Assembly (NCBI RefSeq): GCF_000010425.1
Contig: NC_008618.1
Coordinates: 1,915,946-1,979,945 of the forward strand
Direction: 5' to 3'
Source of the DNA: Bifidobacterium adolescentis ATCC 15703
GTDB lineage: Bacteria > Actinomycetota > Actinomycetes > Actinomycetales > Bifidobacteriaceae
DNA: 64,000 nucleotides
A program made the position numbers and the translations under genes. Below the pieces are notes generated by a model. The model saw only the letters and a program-made list of their open reading frames with translations, made no database searches and was not told where the DNA came from. Below, in pieces: positions 16,347 to 25,711 of this stretch. The stretch's first letter is position 1; each line of letters opens with the position of its first letter.

Positions 16347-18512
16347 TCACCCGCGTAGGAACACCGTCATCTCGTTCTCGCCACGGTTGGCCCATGCGAA
16401 GTATGGAATCAGCGTGGCCGTCGTCGTCTTGCGTTCGGCGGGACGCCAATCATGGTACAACGCGGAGGTTTGCGCGGAGTCTTCCACTTCACGCCAAGCG
16501 GGAATCGCCAGCGTGGTCATCGGCATATCGACGGCGTCCACCTCGCCGAGCCCCTGCTCGTCCTGCGCGACGGCGCCGGCATGGAAGACGATGCGATCAA
16601 CGGACACGCAGGACGGGTCGGATGCGATGCGCGCGGTATCGGCGTGCAGCAGATGCAGGTTCGCGCCATTATCGACACCTTCCGCGCAGTAGGCCAGCGG
16701 TCCGCGCACGAACGCCACCTTTCCGGCGTCCTCGCGCACGAACGGATTCGCGGCGACCATGTGGACCGGCATCGGGAAATCGAAATCGACGACGTCGCCG
16801 TCATGCCATGCGCCGGTCAGATACAGGTATCCGTCTCTGATGACGCGGGAGATGTCGTCGCGGCCGCGCACGGTGACCGCATCGGAAGCGGTTTCGCCAC
16901 CGGCCCAGGCGGGCAGACGGAGGGCGATCGTGAAAACCGCGTCCTTGGATGCATCGGAAGCAGAATCGCCTGCATCAAAGCCCACCGCGACGGATCCCTT
17001 GCCGGACCAGGGCATATCGGACATGACGTCAAGGCGCACATCGGTGCCGGAAAGCCTGGCATGGACGCCGCCGCCCATATACAGATGCACATACAGGGTG
17101 GATGAGTCGTCTCCGATCGTGTAGGCGTACTGCTGCACGTCCTCCACGATGCGTGCGATGTTCGGCGGGCAGCAGGCGCATCCGAACCACTTCTGGCGCA
17201 CCGGCTTGACGTGCGCCTTGCGTTCATCGCGATGGCATGCCTCGGGCACCACTTCGAGCGGGTTCACGTAGAAGAAGCTTTTGCCATCGAGTGCCATGCC
17301 GGCGAGCGTGGTGTTGTACAGCGCCGATTCCATGACGTCCGCATATTCGGATTTCGGCTGGATTTCCAGCATGCGGCGGGCGAAGAACGCGAGCGCGATG
17401 GCGGCGCAGCTTTCCGAATAGGCGGTGTCGTTCGGCAGATCATAGTCGAAGGAGAAGGCCTCCCCCATGTGTGTGGCGCCGATACCGCCGGTGATGTAGA
17501 TCTTTCGGTCGACGATGTTGCGCCATAGTCGTTCGCAGGATGCCAGCAGGTCGGAGTCGCCGGTCAGGCGTGCCACGTCGGCGGCTCCGGCGTAGAAGTA
17601 GGCGGCGCGGACGGCGTGTCCGAGGGCCTCCGTCTGTTCCGTGATCGGCTTGTCGGCCTGGTAGTAGGCGTAGTTCTGCTCGCGCGGCGCGTAGTTGCGG
17701 CCGTCCTCCCGGGCGCGGCGGCGGTCTTCGAGCTCGAAATAGAGCGGCTGCCGGCCGCGTTGGCGTACAAAGTATTCGGCGAGGTCGGCATAGCGCTGTT
17801 CGCCGGTGGTCTCGGCGAGTTTGACGAGTGCCATTTCGGCGATTTCGTGCCCGGGATAGCCGTGCAGCTTGCCGTCGGCGGTGCCGAATCGGGAATCGAT
17901 GTAATCAGCGAAACGGCAGGCCGCGTCAAGCAGCTTGCGTTTGCCGGTGGCTTGATAGTAGGCGATCGCGCCTTCGGTCAGGTGGCCGAAGCAGTACAGC
18001 TCATGGTGGTCCTTCAGGTTGGTGAAGTGCCGGTCCATGCCGTTGAGGATGTAGTAGGTGTCCAGGTAGCCGTTGTCGAGCTGCGCCGCGCAGACGATAT
18101 CGATGGCGGTGTCGGCGGTCGCTTCAAGGTCAGCGTCCGGGTGGTGGGTCAGCGAGTAGCCGACCGCTTCGATCCATTTGGAGAAATCAGTGTCTTGGAA
18201 CACGAAGCCGTAGAACTTGTCGGAATCGGGGTGCGCCGGGTCGTCCGGCAGGGCTTCGAAGCCGCGGAACGTGTATTTCGGCGGCACGAAGGCCTTGCCT
18301 TCCTTGTGGTGTTCTGCGTTCTGCGCGGCGGCGGCCTTGAAGTTGTGCATGCAGTAGCTGGGTGCGGCGCCGGGAACGTTGTCGTTCAGCGCGTTCCACT
18401 GGTAGGGAATCACCTGGGTGCGCACGAGTTCCTGCCGCGATGCCCAGAACGGGTCGGTGACGGTGGCGTCGCGCAATGCGATTGGATGGCTGGTGCGATT
18501 GGTGGTAGTCAT
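16347..18512 (-). CDS. hypBA1: GH127 beta-L-arabinofuranosidase (HypBA1 type)
   Basis: 721 aa with an alpha/alpha-barrel N-terminal part (PFWASRQELVRTQVIPYQWNAL ... FQDTDFSKWIEA) and C-terminal beta domains. The unusual GH127 active site can be seen: Glu in THMGEAFSFDYDLPNDT (about 351), the E-x-C pair SESC (about 367-369) and WFGCACCPPNIAR (Cys about 447/448), which match the zinc-binding Glu and Cys residues and nucleophilic Cys known in B. longum HypBA1. The known role is release of L-arabinose from beta-1,2-arabinobiose of plant hydroxyproline-rich glycoproteins. AAGGAGCG lies upstream. There is no signal peptide. Confidence 0.92.
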   Translation of the reverse strand: MTTTNRTSHPIALRDATVTDPFWASRQELVRTQVIPYQWNALNDNVPGAAPSYCMHNFKAAAAQNAEHHKEGKAFVPPKYTFRGFEALPDDPAHPDSDKFYGFVFQDTDFSKWIEAVGYSLTHHPDADLEATADTAIDIVCAAQLDNGYLDTYYILNGMDRHFTNLKDHHELYCFGHLTEGAIAYYQATGKRKLLDAACRFADYIDSRFGTADGKLHGYPGHEIAEMALVKLAETTGEQRYADLAEYFVRQRGRQPLYFELEDRRRAREDGRNYAPREQNYAYYQADKPITEQTEALGHAVRAAYFYAGAADVARLTGDSDLLASCERLWRNIVDRKIYITGGIGATHMGEAFSFDYDLPNDTAYSESCAAIALAFFARRMLEIQPKSEYADVMESALYNTTLAGMALDGKSFFYVNPLEVVPEACHRDERKAHVKPVRQKWFGCACCPPNIARIVEDVQQYAYTIGDDSSTLYVHLYMGGGVHARLSGTDVRLDVMSDMPWSGKGSVAVGFDAGDSASDASKDAVFTIALRLPAWAGGETASDAVTVRGRDDISRVIRDGYLYLTGAWHDGDVVDFDFPMPVHMVAANPFVREDAGKVAFVRGPLAYCAEGVDNGANLHLLHADTARIASDPSCVSVDRIVFHAGAVAQDEQGLGEVDAVDMPMTTLAIPAWREVEDSAQTSALYHDWRPAERKTTTATLIPYFAWANRGENEMTVFLRG

Positions 18513-18711
18513 GAGTGCAAGCGCTCCTTAGTGCATCGTTGTCTTGTTAACGCTCACAATCCATTATTCCACGGGTTGCTCCAAAGTACATTCCGCATGG
18601 CGGCATGTCCGACGGGAATCCCACCGCGGCAGCCGGCCCAAGATGGCCGCGCATTGGCTGCGCGACCGTTGGACAGGCATTTCGGATTGCGGATATACGG
18701 GCTAAGGGGCA

Positions 18712-18747
18712 GAGCAGCTAGCCGCCGGGGCTGGCGGCCGGCTGCTC
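18712..18747 (-). terminator. Hairpin at the 3' end of the exporter operon
   Basis: GAGCAGCTAGCCGCC pairs with GGCGGCCGGCTGCTC, overlapping the stop codon of the exporter gene. There is no T-run, so it may act as an mRNA-stabilising or weak terminating stem. Confidence 0.5.
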
Positions 18748-20533
18748 AGACCTTGATCATGGCGTACTGCGATTCGTAGAGCCGGTAGTAGGCGCCATGG
18801 CGGGCGAGCAGCTCGGCATGGTTGCCCTGCTCCACGATCTGCCCGTGGTCGATGTAGCAGATCTCATCCGCATTCTCGATCGTGGACAGGCGGTGCGCGA
18901 TGATGAAGCTCGTGCGTCCCTTGAGCAGATGGTTCAGACCGGCCTGCAGCGCCTCCTCGGTACGCGTGTCGATATTCGACGTGGCCTCGTCGAGAATCAG
19001 GATGCGCGGGTCGGCGAGCAGCACGCGCGCGAACGCGATGAGCTGGCGTTGGCCCGCGGACAGGGTCGAACCGCGCTCCTCCACCACGGTGTCGTAGCCG
19101 TCTGGCAGTTCCATGATGAATTCGTGCGCATGCACGGCCTTGGCAGCGGCCACGATCTCCTCGTCGGTGGCGTCCAGTTTGCCGTAGCGGATGTTCTCAC
19201 GCACGTTGCCGGAGAAGATGAACGTGTCCTGCAGCATGACGCCCATCTGCCGGCGCAGGCTTTCCAACGTGACGGAACGCACGTCGTGGCCGTCGATCGT
19301 CACCGAGCCTTCGGCGACGTCGTAGAAACGCGACAGCAGGTTGATGATCGTGGTTTTGCCGGCGCCCGTAGGACCAACCAACGCGATCGTCTTGCCCGGC
19401 TCGACGTGCAGGTCGACCAGGTTCAGGATGTTGCGGCCGTCCGGCTCGTAGCGGAAGACGACGTCGTTGAAGTCGACGCGACCCTCGATCTGCGGCAGAT
19501 TGACGGCGTCCGGCGCGTTACGGATCTCCGGCTGCACGTCCAGCGTTTCGAAGATGCGCTCGAGATACGCGGAGCAGGTGATCAGCTGGTTGTAGAAGTT
19601 ACCGATGCTGATCACCGGGTTCCAGAAGTTGTTCGCATAGCCGACGAACGCGATGAGCACGCCCGTACTCACCTCCACTCCCCCAAAACCGGTGACGCCG
19701 ACGAAGTAGATGAGCGCGATGGTCATGACGGAAATCGTCTGGATGCCCGGCCACATGAGGAACTGGATGTGCACGGCCTTCATCCACGAGGTACGCACAT
19801 CGTTCTGCTGCTCCTGGAACGTCTTGAACTGCGCGGCCTCCTGGGCGAAGGTCTGCGTGGTTTTCACGCCGGCGATCGATTCGTGGATGTACGCGTTGAG
19901 ATTGCTCTGCTTGTTGGACAGCACCTGGTAGGCGCGACGCTGGAAATGCTGCAGCACCAGCACCCATGCGATGAGGAAGGGGAACAGCGCGAGGCTGAAC
20001 AGCGCCAATCGCCAGTCGATGACGAACATGACCACCAGCGTGATGAGGAACGTGAACACATCGGAAATCACATTGATTAGGCCGGAGCTCAACGTATCGG
20101 ACAGCGTGTTCACATAGTTGACCACGCGGATCAGGATTTTGCCGTGCGGGCGTGAATCGAAATAGCTGAACGGCAGCGTCTGGATATGCGTGAAGATGTC
20201 GCGACGCATGTCTTTGAGCATGAGCTGGCCGACGCGTGTGATCTCCACGGTGCGGTAGCGCAATCCCAGTTCGAAAATCACGATCAGCACCGCAAGCAAG
20301 GCGGTCAGCTCGCCAAGCAGCGTGAGGTTTTTCGTCGGGATCGCACTGTCGATCATGACTTTCGTCAGGTACGGCACCACCACCGCGATGCAGCTCATCA
20401 TCACCACGACCGCGAGGATGCGGACCACGCGTGCCATGTACGGCTTGAGATAGACGCCGATGCGGAGGATGTCATGCAGGTTGATCTGCTCCTCAAGTTC
20501 CTCATCCTCGCGGAACGTATTGCGTTTTGCCAT
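18746..20533 (-). CDS. ABC exporter half-transporter, subunit with canonical Walker B
   Basis: 595 aa: six membrane segments (about residues 25-310) fused to an ABC ATPase (Walker A GPTGAGKTT, Walker B ILILDEATSNID, H-loop AHRLSTI). The signature is LSAGQ instead of LSGGQ. Its partner, 14 bp upstream, has the reverse set of changes, so the two form a heterodimer with one consensus and one degenerate ATP site, as in LmrCD, BmrCD and TM287/288. AGGAGG stands before the ATG. Such exporters are often called multidrug pumps, but location between arabinosidase genes and the shared operator-like site upstream make a sugar-linked role possible (inference). Confidence 0.9.
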   Translation of the reverse strand: MAKRNTFREDEELEEQINLHDILRIGVYLKPYMARVVRILAVVVMMSCIAVVVPYLTKVMIDSAIPTKNLTLLGELTALLAVLIVIFELGLRYRTVEITRVGQLMLKDMRRDIFTHIQTLPFSYFDSRPHGKILIRVVNYVNTLSDTLSSGLINVISDVFTFLITLVVMFVIDWRLALFSLALFPFLIAWVLVLQHFQRRAYQVLSNKQSNLNAYIHESIAGVKTTQTFAQEAAQFKTFQEQQNDVRTSWMKAVHIQFLMWPGIQTISVMTIALIYFVGVTGFGGVEVSTGVLIAFVGYANNFWNPVISIGNFYNQLITCSAYLERIFETLDVQPEIRNAPDAVNLPQIEGRVDFNDVVFRYEPDGRNILNLVDLHVEPGKTIALVGPTGAGKTTIINLLSRFYDVAEGSVTIDGHDVRSVTLESLRRQMGVMLQDTFIFSGNVRENIRYGKLDATDEEIVAAAKAVHAHEFIMELPDGYDTVVEERGSTLSAGQRQLIAFARVLLADPRILILDEATSNIDTRTEEALQAGLNHLLKGRTSFIIAHRLSTIENADEICYIDHGQIVEQGNHAELLARHGAYYRLYESQYAMIKV

Positions 20534-20547
20534 GATGATCCTCCTTT

Positions 20548-22440
20548 CTAGTCGTCAAAACCCTGTGCGCGGCCGGCTTCGAGGCCCAGCTGCTTGCGGT
20601 AGATCTCCCAATATCGCCCATGCGCGGCCACCAGGTCGTCGTGGGTGCCGCGTTCCACCACGCGGCCATGTTCGAGCACGAGAATCAGGTCGGCATCCTT
20701 GATTGACGAGATGCGGTGCGCGATCGTCACAATTGTTTTCTTCTCGTCCAAATCACGCAGATGCTGTTGGATTTCCGCTTCCGTCTCCATGTCCACGGCG
20801 CTGGTCGTATCGTCCATGATGAGGATCGACGGGTTGTCGGCGAGCGCGCGTGCCAGGCTCAGTCGCTGTTTCTGCCCGCCGGACAGGCCGACGCCGCGTT
20901 CGCCGACGACGGTATCGTAGCCTTCCGGCATGCTGCGGATGAAGTTGTCCGCGCCTGCGATGGCGGCCATGCGGCGGATGTACTTTTCGTCGTATTCGCG
21001 CTGTTCGCCAGCGCCGAAGCCGATGTTGCCGCCGATGGTGTCGGAGAACAGGAACGTGTCCTGCGCGACGATGCACACCTGCGAGCGCAGGGTGGCGAGC
21101 GGCCAGTCGCGCGCGTCGATGCCGTCGATGAGCACGCGGCCCGCGGTCGGGTCGTAGAATCGCGAAATCAGATTGACGAGCGTGGACTTGCCGGCGCCCG
21201 TCTCGCCGAGGATGCCGAGTTTCGAGCCGGCGGGGATGTGGAAGTCGATGTCTTTGAGAATCGGGGTTTCCGGATCGTCGGGGAAGGCGAAGCTGACATG
21301 CTGGAAGTCGACGTCGCCGGCGATGCGCGCGGGGCAGGCCGCGGACACCGCGGTGGCGCTGTCTGCTTCATGGACACCGTTGGTCCGGCCGTTGACTTGG
21401 CTGACGATAGCGACTGCCTGTTTGACGCTTTCCTCAGCGCCCGGCTTCTCCTGGATACGCGACTGCGAGGTCAGCAGTTTGCGAATCTTGATGCAGGACG
21501 CGTTGAAGCGTTGCCAATCGTTGATCAGCCAGCCGGATTGGCGCACGGGACCATCGATCATCCACAGGTAGGAGTTGAACGCCACCAGGTTGCCGAGGGT
21601 CATATGGCCTGTGATGACCAGGAATCCGCCGAATCCCAAGGTGATGAGCTGCAGGGAGAAGCCGAGGCCGTCGAGCCATGGCATGTATCTGCGGCTGTTG
21701 TAGGCCTGGTCCATATTGCGCTGCATGTAGTCGTCGTTGCGCTCGTCGAATTTCTTGGTCTCGTACGGCTCGCGGACGAACGCTTTGACCACGCGGTTGC
21801 CTTCGATGTTCTCCTCGACCATCGAGTTCATTTCCGCTAGGGAATTGCGGATGGCGAAGAACAGCGGCCGCGCATGCGAAGATAGGCCACGCGTCAGGAT
21901 GAACAGGAATGGCGTGATGCAGGCGAGCGCCAGGGCGAGACGCCAGTCGATGGTGAACATCATGGCGAGCGCGCCGATGAACATGACCACGCAGTCGAGC
22001 GCCTGATAGCTGACCCAGCTTAGCGCGTGGCGGATGGCGTCCGTGTCGGAGGTCATGCGGCTCATGATGTCGCCGGTGCGGGTGTGGTTGAAGTAGGTGA
22101 AGTCGAGCTCGTGCAGTTTTTCGTATTCGTCGCTCACCAGGCGGAATACGGAGTTTTGTCCGAAACGTTCCATCCACATCTGGTAGCCGTAGCGCGAGGC
22201 CACGCGCACGATGGTGAAGACGAGCATCATGACGCATAGTCGGGTCAGTTCGTCCACATGGCCTTGGGTGATGACGCGGTCCACGATCAGTCCGGACAGC
22301 AGGGGGATGGTGAGGGCCATGGTGTTGTTCACGCAGAACAGTACGACCGCGCCGGCCACGCGCGGCAGGTCGGGTTTGCAGTATGGCAGGATCCATGCAA
22401 GGTTGCCCGCCTGCTGGTTGCGTTTCGGATCGACATACAT
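20548..22440 (-). CDS. ABC exporter half-transporter, subunit with degenerate Walker B
   Basis: 630 aa from the ATG at 22440 (GAAGGA upstream, Met-Tyr-Val start). An in-frame start at 22542 would add an Asn/Gln/Thr/Pro-rich tail translated from a simple repeat and is less likely. Six membrane segments, then an ATPase with Walker A GETGAGKST, canonical LSGGQ and a Walker B ILIMDDTTSAVD in which the catalytic Glu is Asp. An insert of about 40 residues before the ATPase (EKPGAEESVKQAVAIVSQ and on) is not in most homologues I know. First gene of a two-gene operon with the next subunit. Confidence 0.88.
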   Translation of the reverse strand: MYVDPKRNQQAGNLAWILPYCKPDLPRVAGAVVLFCVNNTMALTIPLLSGLIVDRVITQGHVDELTRLCVMMLVFTIVRVASRYGYQMWMERFGQNSVFRLVSDEYEKLHELDFTYFNHTRTGDIMSRMTSDTDAIRHALSWVSYQALDCVVMFIGALAMMFTIDWRLALALACITPFLFILTRGLSSHARPLFFAIRNSLAEMNSMVEENIEGNRVVKAFVREPYETKKFDERNDDYMQRNMDQAYNSRRYMPWLDGLGFSLQLITLGFGGFLVITGHMTLGNLVAFNSYLWMIDGPVRQSGWLINDWQRFNASCIKIRKLLTSQSRIQEKPGAEESVKQAVAIVSQVNGRTNGVHEADSATAVSAACPARIAGDVDFQHVSFAFPDDPETPILKDIDFHIPAGSKLGILGETGAGKSTLVNLISRFYDPTAGRVLIDGIDARDWPLATLRSQVCIVAQDTFLFSDTIGGNIGFGAGEQREYDEKYIRRMAAIAGADNFIRSMPEGYDTVVGERGVGLSGGQKQRLSLARALADNPSILIMDDTTSAVDMETEAEIQQHLRDLDEKKTIVTIAHRISSIKDADLILVLEHGRVVERGTHDDLVAAHGRYWEIYRKQLGLEAGRAQGFDD

Positions 22441-22472
22441 ACGTAGCGTTCCTTCGAATTGTTTGCTTGGGT

Positions 22473-22515
22473 CTTGGTTGGGTTGTTGTTGGGTTGTTGT
22501 TGGGTTGTGGTGTTG
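22473..22515. repeat. 12-bp simple repeat in the exporter leader
   Basis: Three near-perfect copies of GTTGTTGTTGGG. On the transcript this reads ACAACCCAACAACAACCC, unstructured and G-free. The GH51 leader (9690-9725) has a related CCAACCCAACAACCAACACC stretch. Confidence 0.7.
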
Positions 22516-22689
22516 CGGCCATTCGTTGCCGCCACGATTCACGTCCGTCGTGTGTCGAGCGTCCCGTCACCGGCATGCCGCCGCCGGCCGAAACCCCTGT
22601 TCGGATTCGCAAACTCGACTTATTTTAAACGAACCGTACGCCGATGCAACAGATGCGTTTTCGGCGTGTCGCAATCATAATAAAATCAA

Positions 22690-22709
22690 CATATATACCG
22701 TTACATACC
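22690..22709. promoter_or_regulatory. LacI-type operator between exporter and esterase
   Basis: CATATATACCGTTACATACC matches the perfect palindrome at 11343-11362 at most positions, including the CGTTACATA half. It is the basis for placing exporter and esterase in the same regulon as GH27/LacI. Confidence 0.65.
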
Positions 22710-22856
22710 ACTGGTTTGCGGGTGCTGCGAAAACCGTCATCGGAGCCTGGCTCGCCGGAATCAGAGCATCGCATCGGAACATCGCACGATAATGGAATCA
22801 AGCTCGAACTATCGATACGAGCATCGGCGACGCACGTCGAGGAAAGGACGGCAAGG

Positions 22857-23945
22857 ATGACGGACTTGGAGCACATCCGCGCGAAGTTCGCTGCGGAATA
22901 TGGCCTGTCGGAGGACATGCTCAGGAACGCGGAACGTTGGACGGAGACCACGGGCGACCTCGAAGGGGTTCCCGAGAACCTGCTGCCGGGCATTCTGGGA
23001 ATGCGATTTGGCGCGATCACCATCGATACGCCGCGTTCCGAACGCTGGAGCACGCCGGAAGACATCGATGTGATCGCCGACCTCGCCTACCTGCCGGATG
23101 GCGGGTACGATACGGCCGCGGGAGCGTGCCGCGGCCATTTGCTCGACCTGTATCTGCCGCATGACGCGGTATTGCGCGGTGGGCACACCCTGCCGGTGTA
23201 CATCGATATCCATGGCGGCGGATTCACTTACGGATACAAGGAGCTGAACCGGAATTTCAACGTGCATCTCGCGGAACAGGGCTTCGCGGTGTTTTCATTG
23301 AACTATCGTCCGGCGCCGCAGACCGACTTGCGTGGGCAATTGGCCGATATCCAGGCGGCATTGCGTTGGATCGCAGCCCATATGGCCGATTATCCGGTCA
23401 ATCCGAACGCGGTGTTCCTCACCGGCGATTCCGCAGGTGGCGCGTTGACGCTACTGACCTTGGCCATTGAAAACAATGCGGAAGCCGCGGCTGCGTTTGG
23501 CGTCGACAAGCCGTCCGGCATCCGATTCGCGGGTGCCGCTCCGGTGTGCGGCGCGTACAGTTCGGCGTCGTTGGAGACCATGGGCCGCAAGCTGACGGTC
23601 GGGTATGACCCGAACCGCCGTATCGGTCTTGAGCAGATGTTGGGCGTCGATTTCTTTGCGGGGCTCGAAGCCGCTGATCCGAAGTTCCTCACCGCTGAGG
23701 GTCTGGCGTTCAACGTCGATCTTCCACCCTTGCTCATCATCACCTGCGGCGACGATTTCCTTGAAGCCGACAATCTGGCGTTGGCCGCCGCCTTGTCGCG
23801 CAAAGGCGCCGATTTTGAATTGTTCGACCCGAAGCCGCGCCGCCATGAGACGTTGGGGCATGTGTTCGTCATCGGCATGCCATGGCTTGAGGAAAGCCGG
23901 GAATGCCTTGATCGAATCCGCCGCTTCTCATACGAACGCTGTTGA
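22857..23945 (+). CDS. Alpha/beta hydrolase, hormone-sensitive-lipase (family IV) esterase
   Basis: 362 aa from the ATG at 22857 (AAAGGA upstream); the longer frame to 22644 crosses the operator. Family IV signature: oxyanion motif HGGGFTYGYKE, nucleophile elbow GDSAGGAL, acid ITCGDDFLEAD and His in ETLGHVF. Cytoplasmic. These enzymes hydrolyse short-chain esters, for example acetyl or other acyl groups on plant polysaccharide fragments, which would fit removing acyl decorations before the glycosidases act (inference). It is divergent from the exporter operon and shares its operator-like site. Confidence 0.88.
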   Translation: MTDLEHIRAKFAAEYGLSEDMLRNAERWTETTGDLEGVPENLLPGILGMRFGAITIDTPRSERWSTPEDIDVIADLAYLPDGGYDTAAGACRGHLLDLYLPHDAVLRGGHTLPVYIDIHGGGFTYGYKELNRNFNVHLAEQGFAVFSLNYRPAPQTDLRGQLADIQAALRWIAAHMADYPVNPNAVFLTGDSAGGALTLLTLAIENNAEAAAAFGVDKPSGIRFAGAAPVCGAYSSASLETMGRKLTVGYDPNRRIGLEQMLGVDFFAGLEAADPKFLTAEGLAFNVDLPPLLIITCGDDFLEADNLALAAALSRKGADFELFDPKPRRHETLGHVFVIGMPWLEESRECLDRIRRFSYERC

Positions 23946-24018
23946 ATAACGTGAATGGGGTGAATACTCCTTCGGAGTGCCCGCCCCATTCAATGGCCGT
24001 CGATGCCGCGACGCCGTA

Positions 24019-25500
24019 TCAGCGGCGGACCATTTCCTCTTCGATCTGTTCGAGCGACTTGCCCTTGGTCTCAGGCACGAAACGCAGCACGAACGGGATG
24101 GACAGCGCGGAGAACACGCCAAAGATGGTGAACGGGCCGCCGACGTTGTTGCCGAACATGGCCAGCAGCATGAGGAAGAACTGGGAGACCACGAAATTGC
24201 CCAGCCAGTTGGCAGCAGAACCGAAGGAGCTGCCGATGCCGCGCACGCTCAACGGGAAGATCTCGCCGATGAGCACCCATGCGATCGGACCCCACGACAG
24301 CGCGAAGCCGAGGATATAGCAGGCGATCAGCACCATGGTCGGCACGGCCAGCGTGGCCACATCGCCGGTGAAGTTAAGCACGGCCAGCACCGCGAGGGCG
24401 ATGGTCATCGTCACCGATCCGAAGATCAGCAGCTTCTTGCGGGGGAATTTGTCCATGATAAGCGTGGCCGCGATAGTGGCCACGAAGTTGACCACGCCAA
24501 TGCCGACCGACACCCAGATGGCATGGTTTTCGGGGAATCCGAAGCCTTTGATGAACACCTGCGGCAGGAAATAGATCACGGAGTTGATGCCGACGAGCTG
24601 CTGGAACAGCATGATGCCGATCGCGGCGACGAGCGCAGGACGGGCGATGCGGAACAGCTCGCGGACACCGCCCTTGGTGTTCTGCGCGGCGACGGCCTTG
24701 ATCTCGTCGAGCTCGAGCTGCACCTGCGTCTGATCGACGTCCTTGCGAATAAGGGTAAGTACTTTGAACGCCTCACGATCCCTGCCTCGACTCACCAGAT
24801 ATCGCGGCGATTCCGGCAGCAGCAGGCCGCCGATCAGCAGCAGGGCCGCCGGCACGAGCGCCGACCCCAGCATCCACCGCCAATCGCGGATGCCGGCGAT
24901 ATTGTGGCCGAGGAAGCCGAGATTGGACGCGTATGCCAGCAGGATGCCGAAAGTGATCATCAGCTGGAATAGCGTGGACAGCGATCCACGACGTTCCTTC
25001 GGCGCAAGCTCGGCAAGATATGCCGGAGTCAGCGAGGAGGCCGCGCCGACGGCGAGACCGAGGATGATGCGGGCCACGACCATCATCAGGAATCCCGTGG
25101 ATCCCGCGCACATGCCCGAACCGAGCAGGAACAGTATCGCCGCCAGAATCAGCAGCTTCTTGCGGCCGAAACGATCGGACAGCGCGCCGATGGACAGGGC
25201 TCCCGCGCAGGAACCGATCAACACGGATGATGTGATGAACCCGGTCTGAGCCACGGACAGGCCGAAATCGGATTCGATGAGAGGCGAGGCTCCGGAGATG
25301 ATGCCGGTGTCGAAGCCGAACAGCATGCCTCCCAGCGCACCGAACGTGAAGATGAACGCGCTGTTGAGCGGGAAACGTGTGGAAACGCCACGCCCCACCT
25401 CCCGCTCGACGGCGTCGATCGTCGCGCCGACCTCATGGATGCCGGCTTCCACCGCACCTTCGGCGTCGTGTACTGGATTGGACGTCTGCACCGCAGTCAT
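24019..25500 (-). CDS. MFS sugar porter (arabinose/xylose:H+ symporter type)
   Basis: 493 aa from the ATG at 25500, preceded by GGAAGGTG; the ATG at 25521 precedes the ribosome site and is rejected. Twelve membrane segments with sugar-porter marks: GFDTGIISGA in segment 1, DRFGRKK loop, ELAPKERRGSL, PESPRYLVSRGR between halves, FQQLVGINSVIYF in segment 7 and PETKGKSLEQIEEEM at the end. Family members such as XylE, AraE and GlcP import pentoses or hexoses with protons. Context suggests L-arabinose or a close relative. Upstream, a terminator-like hairpin and a LacI-type site lie between it and GH2. Confidence 0.9.
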   Translation of the reverse strand: MTAVQTSNPVHDAEGAVEAGIHEVGATIDAVEREVGRGVSTRFPLNSAFIFTFGALGGMLFGFDTGIISGASPLIESDFGLSVAQTGFITSSVLIGSCAGALSIGALSDRFGRKKLLILAAILFLLGSGMCAGSTGFLMMVVARIILGLAVGAASSLTPAYLAELAPKERRGSLSTLFQLMITFGILLAYASNLGFLGHNIAGIRDWRWMLGSALVPAALLLIGGLLLPESPRYLVSRGRDREAFKVLTLIRKDVDQTQVQLELDEIKAVAAQNTKGGVRELFRIARPALVAAIGIMLFQQLVGINSVIYFLPQVFIKGFGFPENHAIWVSVGIGVVNFVATIAATLIMDKFPRKKLLIFGSVTMTIALAVLAVLNFTGDVATLAVPTMVLIACYILGFALSWGPIAWVLIGEIFPLSVRGIGSSFGSAANWLGNFVVSQFFLMLLAMFGNNVGGPFTIFGVFSALSIPFVLRFVPETKGKSLEQIEEEMVRR

Positions 25501-25558
25501 GATTTCACCTTCCATTCCCATCGATCCTCATCGATATGAGATGCAGCAATCGCAGCAA

Positions 25559-25604
25559 ACAAAAAAGACCTGGAACGACGTATAGTGACGTCGTTCCAGG
25601 TCTT
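25559..25604 (-). terminator. Strong terminator hairpin just before the sugar porter
   Basis: On the minus strand AAGACCTGGAACGACGT pairs perfectly (17 bp) with ACGTCGTTCCAGGTCTT around a 6-nt loop, then TTTTTT-like run into TTGTTTG. It lies 59 bp before the porter ATG, downstream of an operator-like site, so it would end any transcript from that site. Confidence 0.85.
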
Positions 25605-25698
25605 GCCTCGCATTGAGTAGCAACCCTGCCGCGCTTGTATGCTGCGTATATTGCATTCAAGTGTAGGTCATGGCGGCATGCGACACTCCGATTTTTTA

Positions 25699-25711
25699 GA
25701 AAACGTTTACC
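25699..25711. promoter_or_regulatory. LacI-type operator-like sequence
   Basis: GAAAACGTTTACC has the AACGTT centre of many LacI-family sites but differs from the TCGTTACATA class. It could be read by a global or second LacI regulator of the porter. Confidence 0.4.

Larger units (their letters stand above)
22441..22856. other. Divergent regulatory region, exporter / esterase
   Basis: 416 bp without a supported gene. It holds a simple repeat (22473-22515, GTTGTTGTTGGG period 12) that becomes a CAA/CCC-rich leader of the exporter mRNA, and the operator-like site 22690-22709. Open frames here are extensions of the two flanking genes or noise. Confidence 0.6.
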
